A DNA stretch of 45,519 nucleotides, from the NCBI RefSeq assembly GCF_900188345.1, contig NZ_FZOD01000076.1, forward strand, positions 1 to 45,519, in the 5' to 3' direction. The notes under the pieces were generated by a model. That model did not search any database. It was not told the origin of the DNA and saw only the letters and a program-made list of their open reading frames with translations. Within the stretch, counting starts at the first letter, position 1, and each line of letters opens with the position of its first letter. The DNA comes from Streptosporangium subroseum. Lineage in GTDB: Bacteria > Actinomycetota > Actinomycetes > Streptosporangiales > Streptosporangiaceae. This document shows, one piece after another, positions 16,033-25,094 of the stretch. The position numbers were made by a program, and so were the translations under genes.

Positions 16033-16746
16033 GTGCGGGTCTTCGACAGCAACTGGATGCAGATCGCCGACTATCTCGAACGCGACGATCGCATCGTGCT
16101 TCCGATCGGCTCGACGGAGCAGCACGCGTACCTCTCGCTGGGAACGGACGCGCTGCTGGCCGAGCGGGTGTCGGTGGAGGCGGCGGAGCCACTCGGCGTG
16201 CCGGTCCTGCCGGTCCTGCCGTTCGGCATGGCGCCGTACTTCACCGAGTACCCGGGCAGCATGAGCCTGCGGATCAGCACCTACATCGAGGTGATGCGCG
16301 ACCTGCTGGACGGCCTGGCCTCCCAGGGATTCCGGCGCATCGCGGTGGTCAACGGCCACGGGGGGAACTCACCCATCGCCGGCCTCATCCGCGAATGGGT
16401 CTGCCGGCCGCGGGAGCACCGGGTGCAGGTCCTGTTCCACAGCTGGTACAACGCGCCGAAGACGGCGGAGGCCGCCTCCCGGTTCGACGACGACCAGTTC
16501 CACGGCTCCTGGCTGGAGAACTTCGCCTGGACCAGGGTCGCCGGAGTCGAGATCCCCAGTGGCAGCGCACCGGTCATCCCGCGGTCGATGGCGAACGACG
16601 TGACCGCGCGGGAGATGAAGGAGCTCTCTCCAGACGGAAGCCTGGGCGGGGCCTACCAACGCAGTGATGAAGACATGCAGATCGTCTGGGACGCCGGCGT
16701 GGCCGAGGTCCGCGAGCTGCTCGAGAAGGGATGGCTCGACCAGTGA
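16033..16746 (+). CDS. Creatininase family amidohydrolase / peptidase
   Basis: A 237-residue protein of the creatininase (creatinine amidohydrolase) family. Metal-site motifs are GSTEQHAYLSLGTDALLA (E29, H31, D39) and VVNGHGGN (H109), with a later HGSWLEN that can supply the acidic ligand. Characterised members open creatinine, hydrolyse formamides in riboflavin-type pathways, or cut a peptide (MftE of mycofactocin biosynthesis). There are no mycofactocin genes here, so a role in opening a cyclic or C-terminal amide of the imported compound is the better guess. GTG start at 16033; the SDR gene begins with a GTG that overlaps this stop. Confidence 0.88.
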   Translation: MRVFDSNWMQIADYLERDDRIVLPIGSTEQHAYLSLGTDALLAERVSVEAAEPLGVPVLPVLPFGMAPYFTEYPGSMSLRISTYIEVMRDLLDGLASQGFRRIAVVNGHGGNSPIAGLIREWVCRPREHRVQVLFHSWYNAPKTAEAASRFDDDQFHGSWLENFAWTRVAGVEIPSGSAPVIPRSMANDVTAREMKELSPDGSLGGAYQRSDEDMQIVWDAGVAEVRELLEKGWLDQ

Positions 16747-17441
16747 CAACAGGTAACGGCAGGACCGCCGTGGTCACCGGCACGGCACACGGGATCGGGG
16801 CGGCCATCGCGGCCGCACTCGAGGCGGACGGGATCCGGGTGCACGGCGTCGACAAGGACACCGTGGACGTGACCGACTCGTCCGCGGTCAACGCCTTCTT
16901 CGCCGAGATCGGTGACGTCGACGTCCTGGTCAACAACGCGGGCGGCGTCGTCGGCCAGGTGCACCACCCGATCGAGGAGATCACCGACGAGGGCTGGGCC
17001 GCCGTGGTCGCGGCCAACCTGACCAGCACCTTCCTGTGCACCAGGGCGGCGGTGCCGGGCATGAAACGGCGAGGCTCGGGCCGCATCGTCAACATCTCGT
17101 CCGGCGCGGGCCGCAGCGTCAGCCTCACCGGCATCCAGGCCTACGCCAGCTCGAAGGCCGGGCAGATCGGCTTCACCCGCCAGATGGCTCACGAGCTGGG
17201 CCGGTTCGGCGTCACGGTCAACTGCATCGCGCCGGGGTTCGTACTGTCCAACCCCTCGACCATCAAGCAGTGGGAGAGCTACGGCGAGCAGGGCCAGGCC
17301 GAGCTCGTCGAGGGCATCGCGGTACGCCGGCTCGGCGCGGCCGAGGACATCGCCCACGGTGTCCGGTTCTTCGTCTCCGAGGCCTCGTCCTGGATCACCG
17401 GTCAGACTCTCTCGATTGATGGCGGACATGCTCTCTTTTAA
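16743..17441 (+). CDS. Short-chain dehydrogenase/reductase (SDR)
   Basis: A 232-residue classical SDR. It has the cofactor motif TGTAHGIG near residue 12, VDVLVNNAGG, the catalytic serine in NISSGAG and the YASSKAG motif (Tyr-x3-Lys), and ends with GQTLSIDGGHALF. The start is taken as the GTG at 16743 because it overlaps the upstream TGA, as at other junctions here; an ATG at 16731 is also in frame. An NAD(P)-dependent hydroxyacid or oxoacyl reduction or oxidation is likely, substrate unknown. Its 3' end overlaps the start of the M20 dipeptidase. Confidence 0.9.
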   Translation: MTTGNGRTAVVTGTAHGIGAAIAAALEADGIRVHGVDKDTVDVTDSSAVNAFFAEIGDVDVLVNNAGGVVGQVHHPIEEITDEGWAAVVAANLTSTFLCTRAAVPGMKRRGSGRIVNISSGAGRSVSLTGIQAYASSKAGQIGFTRQMAHELGRFGVTVNCIAPGFVLSNPSTIKQWESYGEQGQAELVEGIAVRRLGAAEDIAHGVRFFVSEASSWITGQTLSIDGGHALF

Positions 17442-18804
17442 TTCGACCGACGCCGAGTATCTCGAAGAGCTCGCCGGTTACGTCGCGGTGCCCAGCGTGA
17501 GCCGGGACGCGACCGAGGAAACCATGCGGTCCGCCGCCGAATGGCTCGCGGCCCAGCTGTCCTTCGCGGGCGCCCGTGTCGTCGCGACGGAGGGTCACCC
17601 GCTGGTACGGGGCGAGTGGCTCGGGGCGCCCGGCGCTCCCACCATCCTCGTCTACGGCCATTACGACGTGCAGCCGACGGGAGACCTCGCCGAGTGGCAC
17701 ACTCCGCCCTTCGAGCTCGTCGTCGACGGCGACGTGATCCGTGGACGCGGGGTCACCGACGACAAGGGCCCGGTCTTCATCGTGCTCAAGGTGGCGCAGG
17801 CGTTCATCGAGCAGGAGGGCGCGCTGCCGTTGAACATCAAGTTCCTCCTCGAAGGAGAGGAGGAGATCGGCAGCCCCCACCTTCCGGCCTACGTGCGTGA
17901 GCACGCGGACGAACTCGCGGCCGACCTGGTGATCTCCGCCGACGGAGCGATGTGGCGCCCGAGCGAGCCGTCGCTGTCGATCGCCTCCAAGGGCCTGGTG
18001 ACCCTGGACATCGAGGTCACCGGAGCGGACGCGGACCTGCACTCCGGACGGTTCGGCGGCACGGTGGCCAACCCCGTGCACGCCCTGAGCGAGATCCTGG
18101 CCGGACTGCACACGGCCGACGGGCGGGTCGCGGCCGACGGCTTCTACGACGGGATACCCGAGCTGAGCGACGAGCGCCGTGCCGACATCGCGGCGGTGCC
18201 CTTCGACGAGGACCGCTACCGGGAGGGCCTCGGCCTCGACGAGGTCTTCGGCGAAGCCGGCTACAGCACGCTGGAACGGCTGTGGGAGCGTCCCACGCTC
18301 GAGATCAACGGGCTCCGGGCCGGCGGCAAGTACACCGTCATCCCGCACATCGCGACCGGTCACATCTCCTGCCGGCTGGTACCGGGCCAGCGCCCGGAAC
18401 GGGTCCTGGCGGCGATCACCGACCACGTGCTCGCGCAGAAGATCCCCGGCGTCCGCGTCGCGGTGCGCCCCGACGAGGCCGGCGTGCCCGCGTACACGAT
18501 CCCCGCCGACCACCCGGCGATCCGGGCGGCGAGCGCGGCGCTCGAACATGTCTACCCGGGCCAGGACGTCCTGCTGGCGGTCATCGCCGGGACGCTGCCG
18601 GCCACGGCGCTGTTCGAGGAGGTGCTGGGCGCCAAGACGCTCTTCTTCTCCTTCTCCACGGCGGACGAGAACCTGCACGCGCCGAACGAGTTCATGCGCA
18701 TCTCCCGCCTGCGCGAGGGCATGCGCGCCTGGGAACAGCTGTGGCGGCTGCTCGCCGACGGACCGCACCGGCTGGCTCCGGTCCGCGGCGGCGGGGCCGC
18801 GTGA
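17428..18804 (+). CDS. M20 family dipeptidase
   Basis: A 458-residue zinc dipeptidase (CNDP/Dug1-like branch of M20). Motifs: ILVYGHYDVQPTGDL with the first ligand His and catalytic Asp, GRGVTDDKGP with the bridging Asp, EGEEEIGSPHLP with the catalytic Glu and ligand Glu, VISADGAMW, and a lid domain with SGRFGG between. The C-terminal histidine ligand is seen in ADENLHAPNEFMRI. The start is placed at ATG 17428; ATG 17419 is equally possible. Both overlap the SDR end. Carboxypeptidase-like cleavage of dipeptides in the cytoplasm fits the operon theme. Its stop shares a base with the next ATG (TGATG). Confidence 0.92.
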   Translation: MLSFNSTDAEYLEELAGYVAVPSVSRDATEETMRSAAEWLAAQLSFAGARVVATEGHPLVRGEWLGAPGAPTILVYGHYDVQPTGDLAEWHTPPFELVVDGDVIRGRGVTDDKGPVFIVLKVAQAFIEQEGALPLNIKFLLEGEEEIGSPHLPAYVREHADELAADLVISADGAMWRPSEPSLSIASKGLVTLDIEVTGADADLHSGRFGGTVANPVHALSEILAGLHTADGRVAADGFYDGIPELSDERRADIAAVPFDEDRYREGLGLDEVFGEAGYSTLERLWERPTLEINGLRAGGKYTVIPHIATGHISCRLVPGQRPERVLAAITDHVLAQKIPGVRVAVRPDEAGVPAYTIPADHPAIRAASAALEHVYPGQDVLLAVIAGTLPATALFEEVLGAKTLFFSFSTADENLHAPNEFMRISRLREGMRAWEQLWRLLADGPHRLAPVRGGGAA

Positions 18805-19997
18805 TGACCGGCGAGCCGTACCGGTCCTACGGTTACCTCACCCCGGGCGTCGACCTTCCCGTTTTCGAGCTGGCCCCGGAGTTCGACCGTGTTCCGCCGT
18901 ACGCCGACGGGCTCGGCGCGGAGGATCGGTCGCGGGCGGAGCGGCTGCTGCGCGACAACATCGTCGTCAGCCTGCACGACCACCCGGTGCGGTTCCCCGA
19001 CGACATGCGGCAGACCCCGGAGTACAACCGGACGGGACGCCAGCACACGGCGTTCGCCGGGCTCGCCGCCTCCGGCATGACCGTGGTGTTCGACAACATG
19101 ATGGACGGCACCGCCTGCGTCACCGGCAACGCGCCGTGGCGGTGGCTGGACATCATCACCGACCTCGGCATGCGGCAGGCCGACATCGCGCACCAGAGCG
19201 ACGTCGTCGTGATCCGGACGCTGGCCGACATCCACGACGCCCACCGGGCGGGCAAGGTGGGGCTGCTGTTCGGCCTGGAGGCCGCGACGCCGATCGAGAA
19301 CGAGATCGACCGGCTCGACGTGCTGTACGGCCTCGGCCTGCGGCAGATCGGCATCGCCTACTCCGACGCGAACGCGCTCGGCAGCGGCCTGAACGAGACC
19401 GTCGACGGCGGCCTGACCGACTTCGGCAGGCGGGCGGTCGCCCGGATGAACCAGCTGGGCCTGGCCGTCGACATCTCGCACTCCTCCGACCGGACCGGCA
19501 TCGACACCTGCTCCGTCAGCGAGCGCCCCGTCTTCATGACGCACGCCGGAGCGCGTGCGGTCTGGGACACCCCGCGGATGAAGTCCGACGACGTCCTGCG
19601 CGCGGTGGCCGAAACGGGCGGGGTGATCGGAATGTCCGCGGCGCCGCACACGACGCTGTCCCACGCCCATCCCCGGCACACCATCCTGTCGGTGATGGAC
19701 CACTTCCGGTACTGCCTGGACCTGGTCGGCATCGAGCACGTCGCGTTCGGACCCGACACCCTCTACGGCGATCACGTCGGCCTGCACACCGTCTTCGGGC
19801 ACCTGCTCAAGGTGGGGGCCGCCGCCCCCGGGGGTCCCTCCTTCGACAAGGTGGAGTACGTGGACGGGCTGGAGAACCCGACCGAGAACTTCGCCAACAT
19901 CTGCGGATGGCTGGTGCGGGAAGGGTTCTCCGACAGCGAGATCGCCGCCGTGCTGGGCGGCAACATCCTGCGGGCACTCGAGCAGATCTGGGCCTAG
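18804..19997 (+). CDS. M19 family dipeptidase (membrane dipeptidase / renal dipeptidase-like)
   Basis: A 397-residue amidohydrolase-fold dipeptidase. The HxD-type metal motif appears as SLHDHPVRFPDD (H58, H60), followed by LLFGLEAATP (bridging Glu), LAVDISHSSDRTG, VFMTHAGARAVW and a terminal HVAFGPDTLYGDH. No signal peptide or membrane helix is seen, so it is probably cytoplasmic despite the family name. M19 enzymes accept dipeptides whose C-terminal residue is D, which fits with the M55 D-aminopeptidase in the neighbouring operon. ATG at 18804 is coupled to the upstream stop. Confidence 0.92.
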   Translation: MTGEPYRSYGYLTPGVDLPVFELAPEFDRVPPYADGLGAEDRSRAERLLRDNIVVSLHDHPVRFPDDMRQTPEYNRTGRQHTAFAGLAASGMTVVFDNMMDGTACVTGNAPWRWLDIITDLGMRQADIAHQSDVVVIRTLADIHDAHRAGKVGLLFGLEAATPIENEIDRLDVLYGLGLRQIGIAYSDANALGSGLNETVDGGLTDFGRRAVARMNQLGLAVDISHSSDRTGIDTCSVSERPVFMTHAGARAVWDTPRMKSDDVLRAVAETGGVIGMSAAPHTTLSHAHPRHTILSVMDHFRYCLDLVGIEHVAFGPDTLYGDHVGLHTVFGHLLKVGAAAPGGPSFDKVEYVDGLENPTENFANICGWLVREGFSDSEIAAVLGGNILRALEQIWA

Positions 19998-20027
19998 TGA
20001 TGAGTTGCGACAAGAAAGAGGACAACG

Positions 20028-21758
20028 ATGTCCGTTGACGACCAGAGCTCGGCTCAGGCGACCGCAGAGCCGAACGAACAGCTCGCCCGGCTCAGCGCGG
20101 AGTTCTTCCAGGTAAAGCACACGGCCGACCCGTTCAGCGCCACGATGCTGGGCGTCTCGGGCTTCGACGGCCTGGTGCCCGATCCCAGCCGGGCCGGCTC
20201 CCAGGCCGATGCCGCGAAGATCTCCGACATCGAACGGCGGCTCCGGGACATCGACCCCGACGGCCTGAACCCGGCCGACCGGATCAACCACGCGGTGCTC
20301 GGCCGCCTCGCCTGGGGCGTGCGGTCCGACCTGGAGCACGCGCTGTGGGAGACGGGAGCGTCCGCCGACGGCTACTCCGCGCCGCAGGCGATGATGTTCA
20401 TGTCACTCCCGGCCGCCTCCCTCACCGACGCGGCGGCCGTCGAGCAGTACATCCAGCGGCTGACCGCCCTGCCCCCGTTCCTCGACGCGATCCTCGACCG
20501 TTACCGGGAGGCCAAGGCGGACGGGCGGATCCCGACCCGCGTCGGGGTCGGCCAGGCGATGGACCAGCTCACCGGGCACCTGTCGCTGAGCCTGGCCGAC
20601 GACACCCTGCTCGGCCTGCGGCTACCGGGAGACGTCGACCACGACCGGGTCAGGGCCCGCGCGTCCGACATCGTCTCCGAGTCCGTCCGTCCCGCCCTGC
20701 GGCGCCTGCTCGCCGGCATCGAGGACGAACTCCTGCCCGTGGCCCGCGCCGATGACCGGGTCGGCGTCCGGTTCGTCCCGGGTGGCGAGGAAGGGTACCG
20801 CGACGCGGTACGGCGGCACACCACCACCGATCTCAGCCCCGAGGAGATCCACCAGATAGGCCTGGACGCTCTCGCGGACCTGCGGCAGGAGTGGGCCGAG
20901 CTGGGCGGACGGGCGCTCGGCACGAGCGACGTGGCCGAGGTCATGTCCCGGCTGCGGGACGACCGTTCGCTGCGGTTCGGCGACGGCTCGCAGATCGTCG
21001 CCACGGTCGCCGACGCGCTGCGCCGCGCGGAGGAGGTCCGCGACAAGTGGTTCCCCGCGTACGACATCGCCGACTGCGTCATCGAGGAGATCAACCCGAT
21101 CGAGGCGGGCAACGCGGCGCTCGCGCACTACCGGCCACCGGCGGGCGACGGGTCCCGTCCCGGCGCGCACTGCGTGCTCACGACCGACCCGCAGGAGCGG
21201 TTCGTCTACGAGTACGAGGCGCTGGCCTTCCACGAGAGCACGCCCGGCCATCACCTCCAGATCGCCTCCGCGCAGACGCTGACGGATCTGCCGGACTACC
21301 GGCGCTTCCTCGACGCCGAGGTATGCGGCTACGTCGAGGGCTGGGGCCTGTACAGCGAACGCCTGGCCGACGAGATGGGGCTGTACACCTCGGACATCTC
21401 CCGGTTGGGAATGCTCTCGTTCGACGCGCTGCGAGCCTGCCGCCTGGTGGTCGACACCGGCATGCACCACCTGGGCTGGTCGCGGCAGCAGGCCATGGAG
21501 TTCATGTGGGACAACACCGCGACCACGCGCGCCAACGTCCGCAATGAGATCGACCGCTACATCTCGTGGCCCGGTCAGGCGCTGGCGTACATGATCGGCC
21601 GCCGCGAGATCCGCCGCCTGCGCGCGGTGGCCGAGGACCGGCTCGGTGCCCGCTTCGACATCCGCGGCTTCCACGGCGCGGTTCTCGGCAACGGCGCCGT
21701 TCCGCTCGGCGTCCTCGACCAGATCGTCACCGGCTGGATCGACACCGCGTCCCTCTGA
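20028..21758 (+). CDS. DUF885 family metallopeptidase-like protein
   Basis: A 576-residue DUF885 protein. The family's zinc motif is clear: ALAFHESTPGHHLQIA (HExxxxGHH type), with a downstream acidic helix EVCGYVEGWGLYSERLADEMG that provides the third ligand. These proteins resemble thermolysin-like and M3 carboxypeptidases, but few are characterised. ATG at 20028 is preceded by AAAGAGGACAACG, 30 bases after the M19 gene. No export signal is visible. It probably adds another peptidase activity to the island. Confidence 0.9.
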   Translation: MSVDDQSSAQATAEPNEQLARLSAEFFQVKHTADPFSATMLGVSGFDGLVPDPSRAGSQADAAKISDIERRLRDIDPDGLNPADRINHAVLGRLAWGVRSDLEHALWETGASADGYSAPQAMMFMSLPAASLTDAAAVEQYIQRLTALPPFLDAILDRYREAKADGRIPTRVGVGQAMDQLTGHLSLSLADDTLLGLRLPGDVDHDRVRARASDIVSESVRPALRRLLAGIEDELLPVARADDRVGVRFVPGGEEGYRDAVRRHTTTDLSPEEIHQIGLDALADLRQEWAELGGRALGTSDVAEVMSRLRDDRSLRFGDGSQIVATVADALRRAEEVRDKWFPAYDIADCVIEEINPIEAGNAALAHYRPPAGDGSRPGAHCVLTTDPQERFVYEYEALAFHESTPGHHLQIASAQTLTDLPDYRRFLDAEVCGYVEGWGLYSERLADEMGLYTSDISRLGMLSFDALRACRLVVDTGMHHLGWSRQQAMEFMWDNTATTRANVRNEIDRYISWPGQALAYMIGRREIRRLRAVAEDRLGARFDIRGFHGAVLGNGAVPLGVLDQIVTGWIDTASL

Positions 21759-21877
21759 CGTCCCTCTGAGAGGTCCCTCCGACCCTGAGGCCTGTCGGAC
21801 ACTCGCACACCCCCCCATCCCCCGTATGTCTCACGGCCCTCCGTCCCCCGCATGCTTCACCTGAATGAGGAGTGCAC

Positions 21878-22735
21878 ATGTTCGTAGAGATCAATGGAGC
21901 TCAGCTCAACGTCGAGGTCCTCGGCGACGAGGGCGCGCCGGTGCTGATCGCCCACCACGGCGGCGGAGGCATCGGCTCCCTCGCCGAGCCGAAGTCGACG
22001 TTCGGCCCGCTCGCCGACCTGTTCCGCGTCATCGTTTTCGACGCGCGCGGCTGTGGCCTGAGCGAGGCCGCGCCGCCCTACTCGCACGCCCAGTGGGCCG
22101 CGGACGTCGACGGGCTGCGCGAGTGGGCCGGCGCGGAGAAGATCGTGGTCACGGGCGGCTCCTACGGCGGGTTCATCGCCATGGAATACGCCATCGCCTA
22201 TCCCGACCGGGTGAGCGCGATGATCCTGCGGGACACCTCACCGGACCGCGAGAACCTGACCTCCGCCATCGAGAGCGCGCGCACGCAGACCCGGGTGAAA
22301 CTCAACTGGGAGAACTACGACCGCTACTGGAGCGGCAACATCCGCGACGACGCCGACCTGAAGGCCTGCTGGGCCGAGCTGATCCCGCTGTACGACTTCG
22401 AATACGACCCGGTGGCGGCCGCTGCGCGGGTGGAGGCCGGCATCTACCGCCACGAGGCGCACAACTGGTGCTTCCAGCACAACGCGCCGATCTATGACGT
22501 CAAGCCGCAGCTCCCCTCGATCACCTGCCCGACCCTGGTCACCGTGGGCCGCGTCGACTGGATCACCCCGGTGTCGTCGGCGGAGACGATCGCGTCGCTG
22601 ATCCCGAACTCGAAGCTGGTCATCTTCGAGAAGTCCGGCCACTCCCCGCAGTTCGAGGAGGCCGAGCTGTTCCAGCAGACGATGCGCGACTTCCTCGCCG
22701 AGGCGCTGCCGGAACTCGGGACCGTCGCGCGATGA
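21878..22735 (+). CDS. Alpha/beta hydrolase, prolyl aminopeptidase-like (S33)
   Basis: A 285-residue S33-type hydrolase. The oxyanion-hole segment HHGGGG is near residue 27, the nucleophile elbow is GGSYGGF, and the acid and base are seen in VGRVDWITP and EKSGHSPQFEE. The PIP-family sequence FDARGCGLSE is also present. The start is ATG 21878 with GAGGAG five bases upstream; a GTG at 21872 is less likely. It would remove N-terminal residues, classically proline, but the family is broad. Its stop overlaps the following ATG (ATGA at 22732). Confidence 0.85.
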   Translation: MFVEINGAQLNVEVLGDEGAPVLIAHHGGGGIGSLAEPKSTFGPLADLFRVIVFDARGCGLSEAAPPYSHAQWAADVDGLREWAGAEKIVVTGGSYGGFIAMEYAIAYPDRVSAMILRDTSPDRENLTSAIESARTQTRVKLNWENYDRYWSGNIRDDADLKACWAELIPLYDFEYDPVAAAARVEAGIYRHEAHNWCFQHNAPIYDVKPQLPSITCPTLVTVGRVDWITPVSSAETIASLIPNSKLVIFEKSGHSPQFEEAELFQQTMRDFLAEALPELGTVAR

Positions 22736-23670
22736 TCACGCGGCGGACGCTGAGCGTCCCTGAGCTCGGTCCGGACGGACTCGACATACCGTATTTCGAC
22801 ATTCGCGGTCGCGGGGACGGGCCACAGCTCACGGTGCTCGCGGGCGTGCACGGAGCGGAGTACGCCTCGATCGCGGCCGTCCGCGAGTTCGTACGGAATC
22901 TCGATGACGGCGCCGTCTCGGGCCGGATCGTCGCCGTTCCGGTGGCGAACGTGCCGGGATTCTGGGCCAGAACCCCGTTCATCGTCCCCGCCGACGGCAA
23001 GAACCTGAACCGGAGCTTTCCCGGTGATCCGGACGGCACCTTCTCCGAGGTGCTCGCCCACCACCTGTTCACCTCGTTTGTCGCCGGCGCCGACTACGTG
23101 GTCGATCTGCACGCCGGTGACATACCCGAGGCGCTCGAGCCGTTCACGATCTTCGAGGAGTCCCCGGTCGAGGCGGCGTCGCTCGATCTCGCCGTGGCCT
23201 ACGGCGCCGGGCACATCGTCCGGCAGGCCGCGGTGGCACGGACGGTGGCGGGCAGCACCTGCGCCGCCGCGGCGGACATCGGCATCCCGGCGATCATCGC
23301 GGAGGCCGGTCAGAACGGCCTGCTCGACCGGTCCGCGATCGACACGCACCTGGCCGGGCTGGGCAACATCGCCAGGTCCGTCGGTGTGCTCGACGGTGAT
23401 CCGTGGCCGGTGCGCGACGCTCACCGGCATGAGGGATGGCACTGGCTGCGCACCGACCGGGCCGGCTGGTGGCAGCCCGCTGTGACGACGGGGGAATCGG
23501 TGCCGGCCGGTGGGCTGCTCGGAACCATGAGCGATGTGTGGGGCGACGTGTTCGCCGAGGTGCGCGCGCCCGAGGCCGGCACACCGCTGTTCCTGACGAC
23601 CAGCCCCGCCGTGTCCGCCGACGGCCTGCTGCTCGGCCTCGCCCGCGCACCCCACAGCGGGCCGCGCTAG
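22732..23670 (+). CDS. Succinylglutamate desuccinylase / aspartoacylase family metallohydrolase
   Basis: A 312-residue M14-like zinc hydrolase. The ligands appear in LAGVHGAEYAS (His-x2-Glu) and VVDLHAGDIPEA (His), with NLNRSFPG as the family's Asn-Arg carboxylate-binding motif. A glutamate general base is likely in IIAEAGQNG. This family removes acyl groups from N-acyl aspartate or N-acyl glutamate, or acts on related amides. In this setting, deacylation of an N-acyl (methyl)aspartate is an attractive possibility, stated as inference. It is the last gene of the rightward peptidase run and is translationally coupled to the S33 gene. Confidence 0.88.
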   Translation: MITRRTLSVPELGPDGLDIPYFDIRGRGDGPQLTVLAGVHGAEYASIAAVREFVRNLDDGAVSGRIVAVPVANVPGFWARTPFIVPADGKNLNRSFPGDPDGTFSEVLAHHLFTSFVAGADYVVDLHAGDIPEALEPFTIFEESPVEAASLDLAVAYGAGHIVRQAAVARTVAGSTCAAAADIGIPAIIAEAGQNGLLDRSAIDTHLAGLGNIARSVGVLDGDPWPVRDAHRHEGWHWLRTDRAGWWQPAVTTGESVPAGGLLGTMSDVWGDVFAEVRAPEAGTPLFLTTSPAVSADGLLLGLARAPHSGPR

Positions 23671-23827
23671 CGCACGTTCCTCTACGGGACGGTCGCCCGG
23701 TTGCGCCCGCAGAGCGTGCGGTCGTTCACCGAGGCCCTGACCGGCGCGTCGCCGGACGACCGTCCCCGGGGAATGCCTTCGGATCTGTCCGCGACCGCCT
23801 CCTGGGTGAGAGGCCGGGGACGACCGG

Positions 23828-24889
23828 TCAGCCTCGGTAGGGAGCGAGGAAGGGCTTGAGGGCGTCGATCACCTGCGTGGGATTCTCGTCCATCAGGAAG
23901 TGGCCGGCCTTCGGGATGAGCACGCTGCGCACGTTCTCGGCGACGGCTCGCATCTCCGTTTCCATGCCGGTGCCGACGGCGATCTCGCCCGCGATGGTCA
24001 GGACCGGCATCTTGAGCTTGGTCTTCCTGCGCTCGGTGTTCTGGGCGATGATCTCATCGATCGCCCGGTAGAACTCGAAGCTGCTCCGCAGCGCCTGGGG
24101 GCTCGACGTGAGCGCGTCGACGTACACCTGAACGGCCGTGGCCGGCATCGAGGTGGGAGTCGTGCCCTTGGTGGCGAACTGGTATCTGAAGTAGATGTCC
24201 TCCCGGCCCCGCACCAGCTGCTCGTTGATGCCCTCGAGGCGGTTGAACGGGAAGTGCCACAGCAGGCTGTTCAGCTGTCCCGGCAGGAACAGGGCCCCGG
24301 GTTCGGTGAGCCCGGGAGTGATCGTCTCCATCGCCACGTACCGCTCCACGGATTGTGGGTGGTCCGAGGCGAGCGCGTAACCCGTCCATGACCCCACATC
24401 GTGGGTCACCAGGGCGAAGCGATCGTGTCCCAGGGCCTTCATGAGCTTCACCGCGTCGCCTGCGAGGGTGCGCGAGTCATAGCCCGAAGCGGGTTTGGAC
24501 GACAGGCCCACGCCGCGTGAGTCGATCGCGACGATGCTGAAGTCCCGCGCGAAGGCGGGCATCACGTGCCGCCAGGCGTACCAGGTCTGGGGCCATCCGC
24601 CGATGAACAGAATGGGAGGGCCGTCTCCGCCGGTCACCGCGTGGAGCCGCATTTTGTCGACGTCGACGTATCGGCTGGTGAACGTCTTCCAGAAGTCCTT
24701 CGGCAGGCCCGGCAGGCGGGTGGCGGCCGTGGCACCCTTCCCAGGCGCCGACCGGGTGGCCGCCTGCGACGTACCTCCGGCAAGGAGCGGCACAGCCGCG
24801 GCGCCGACCGTCGCCGTCCTGAGCAGCCATCGCCGGCTGACCTTCCCGGCGTTTTCGGGCTCGCTGAACTCTTCACCGTTGTGGTTCAT
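23828..24889 (-). CDS. Tat-exported alpha/beta hydrolase (epoxide hydrolase / haloalkane dehalogenase-like)
   Basis: A 353-residue hydrolase. The start is ATG 24889 (AGAAAGG upstream), which gives a twin-arginine signal SRRWLLRTATVGAAAVPLL at about residues 19-37 and an AQA-like cut near SQAATR; a longer frame to 24982 has no better start. The catalytic core shows an oxyanion motif GGWPQTW, FSIVAIDSRGVGLSS, a nucleophile aspartate in VTHDVGSWTG (HDxG as in epoxide hydrolases), and the base in PKAGHFLMDE. It should act outside the cell. The gene is divergent from a TetR regulator with a shared control region. Confidence 0.88.
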   Translation of the reverse strand: MNHNGEEFSEPENAGKVSRRWLLRTATVGAAAVPLLAGGTSQAATRSAPGKGATAATRLPGLPKDFWKTFTSRYVDVDKMRLHAVTGGDGPPILFIGGWPQTWYAWRHVMPAFARDFSIVAIDSRGVGLSSKPASGYDSRTLAGDAVKLMKALGHDRFALVTHDVGSWTGYALASDHPQSVERYVAMETITPGLTEPGALFLPGQLNSLLWHFPFNRLEGINEQLVRGREDIYFRYQFATKGTTPTSMPATAVQVYVDALTSSPQALRSSFEFYRAIDEIIAQNTERRKTKLKMPVLTIAGEIAVGTGMETEMRAVAENVRSVLIPKAGHFLMDENPTQVIDALKPFLAPYRG

Positions 24890-25094
24890 GACGGAAAAAC
24901 CTTTCTGAAGGACATTGGATGCCACGTTGACGGCAGCGGCAGTGCCCGCCTCAGAGTCGCTCTGAAGCCGCAACAGGCCCAATACGCATGCTTGTTCGGT
25001 CGATCTCTTCCGTATCGATCGGTACCGAAATGGACGCTAGCACAAGTGGGACGACTTATGTATCGATCGGTTTGAATTGGCTACGATGGGCGGC
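24890..25094. promoter_or_regulatory. Divergent control region with duplicated GTATCGATCGGT (candidate TetR operator)
   Basis: The 12-base sequence GTATCGATCGGT occurs at 25012-25023 and again, exactly, at 25060-25071, 48 bases apart. The first copy runs into a 10-base palindrome TCGGTACCGA (25019-25028). The repeats lie between the divergent hydrolase and tetR genes, the second only 23 bases before the tetR ATG, so binding there would block the regulator's own expression. Confidence 0.6.

Noticed and set aside
16033..16746. Mycofactocin-type MftE peptidase
   Set aside because: No mftA, mftB or radical SAM mftC is near; the family match is only at the creatininase fold.
23671..23827. Possible gene remnant reading TFLYGTVARLRPQSVRSF
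   Set aside because: It is about 50 codons without a start and I cannot match it to a family; kept as a gap between convergent genes.
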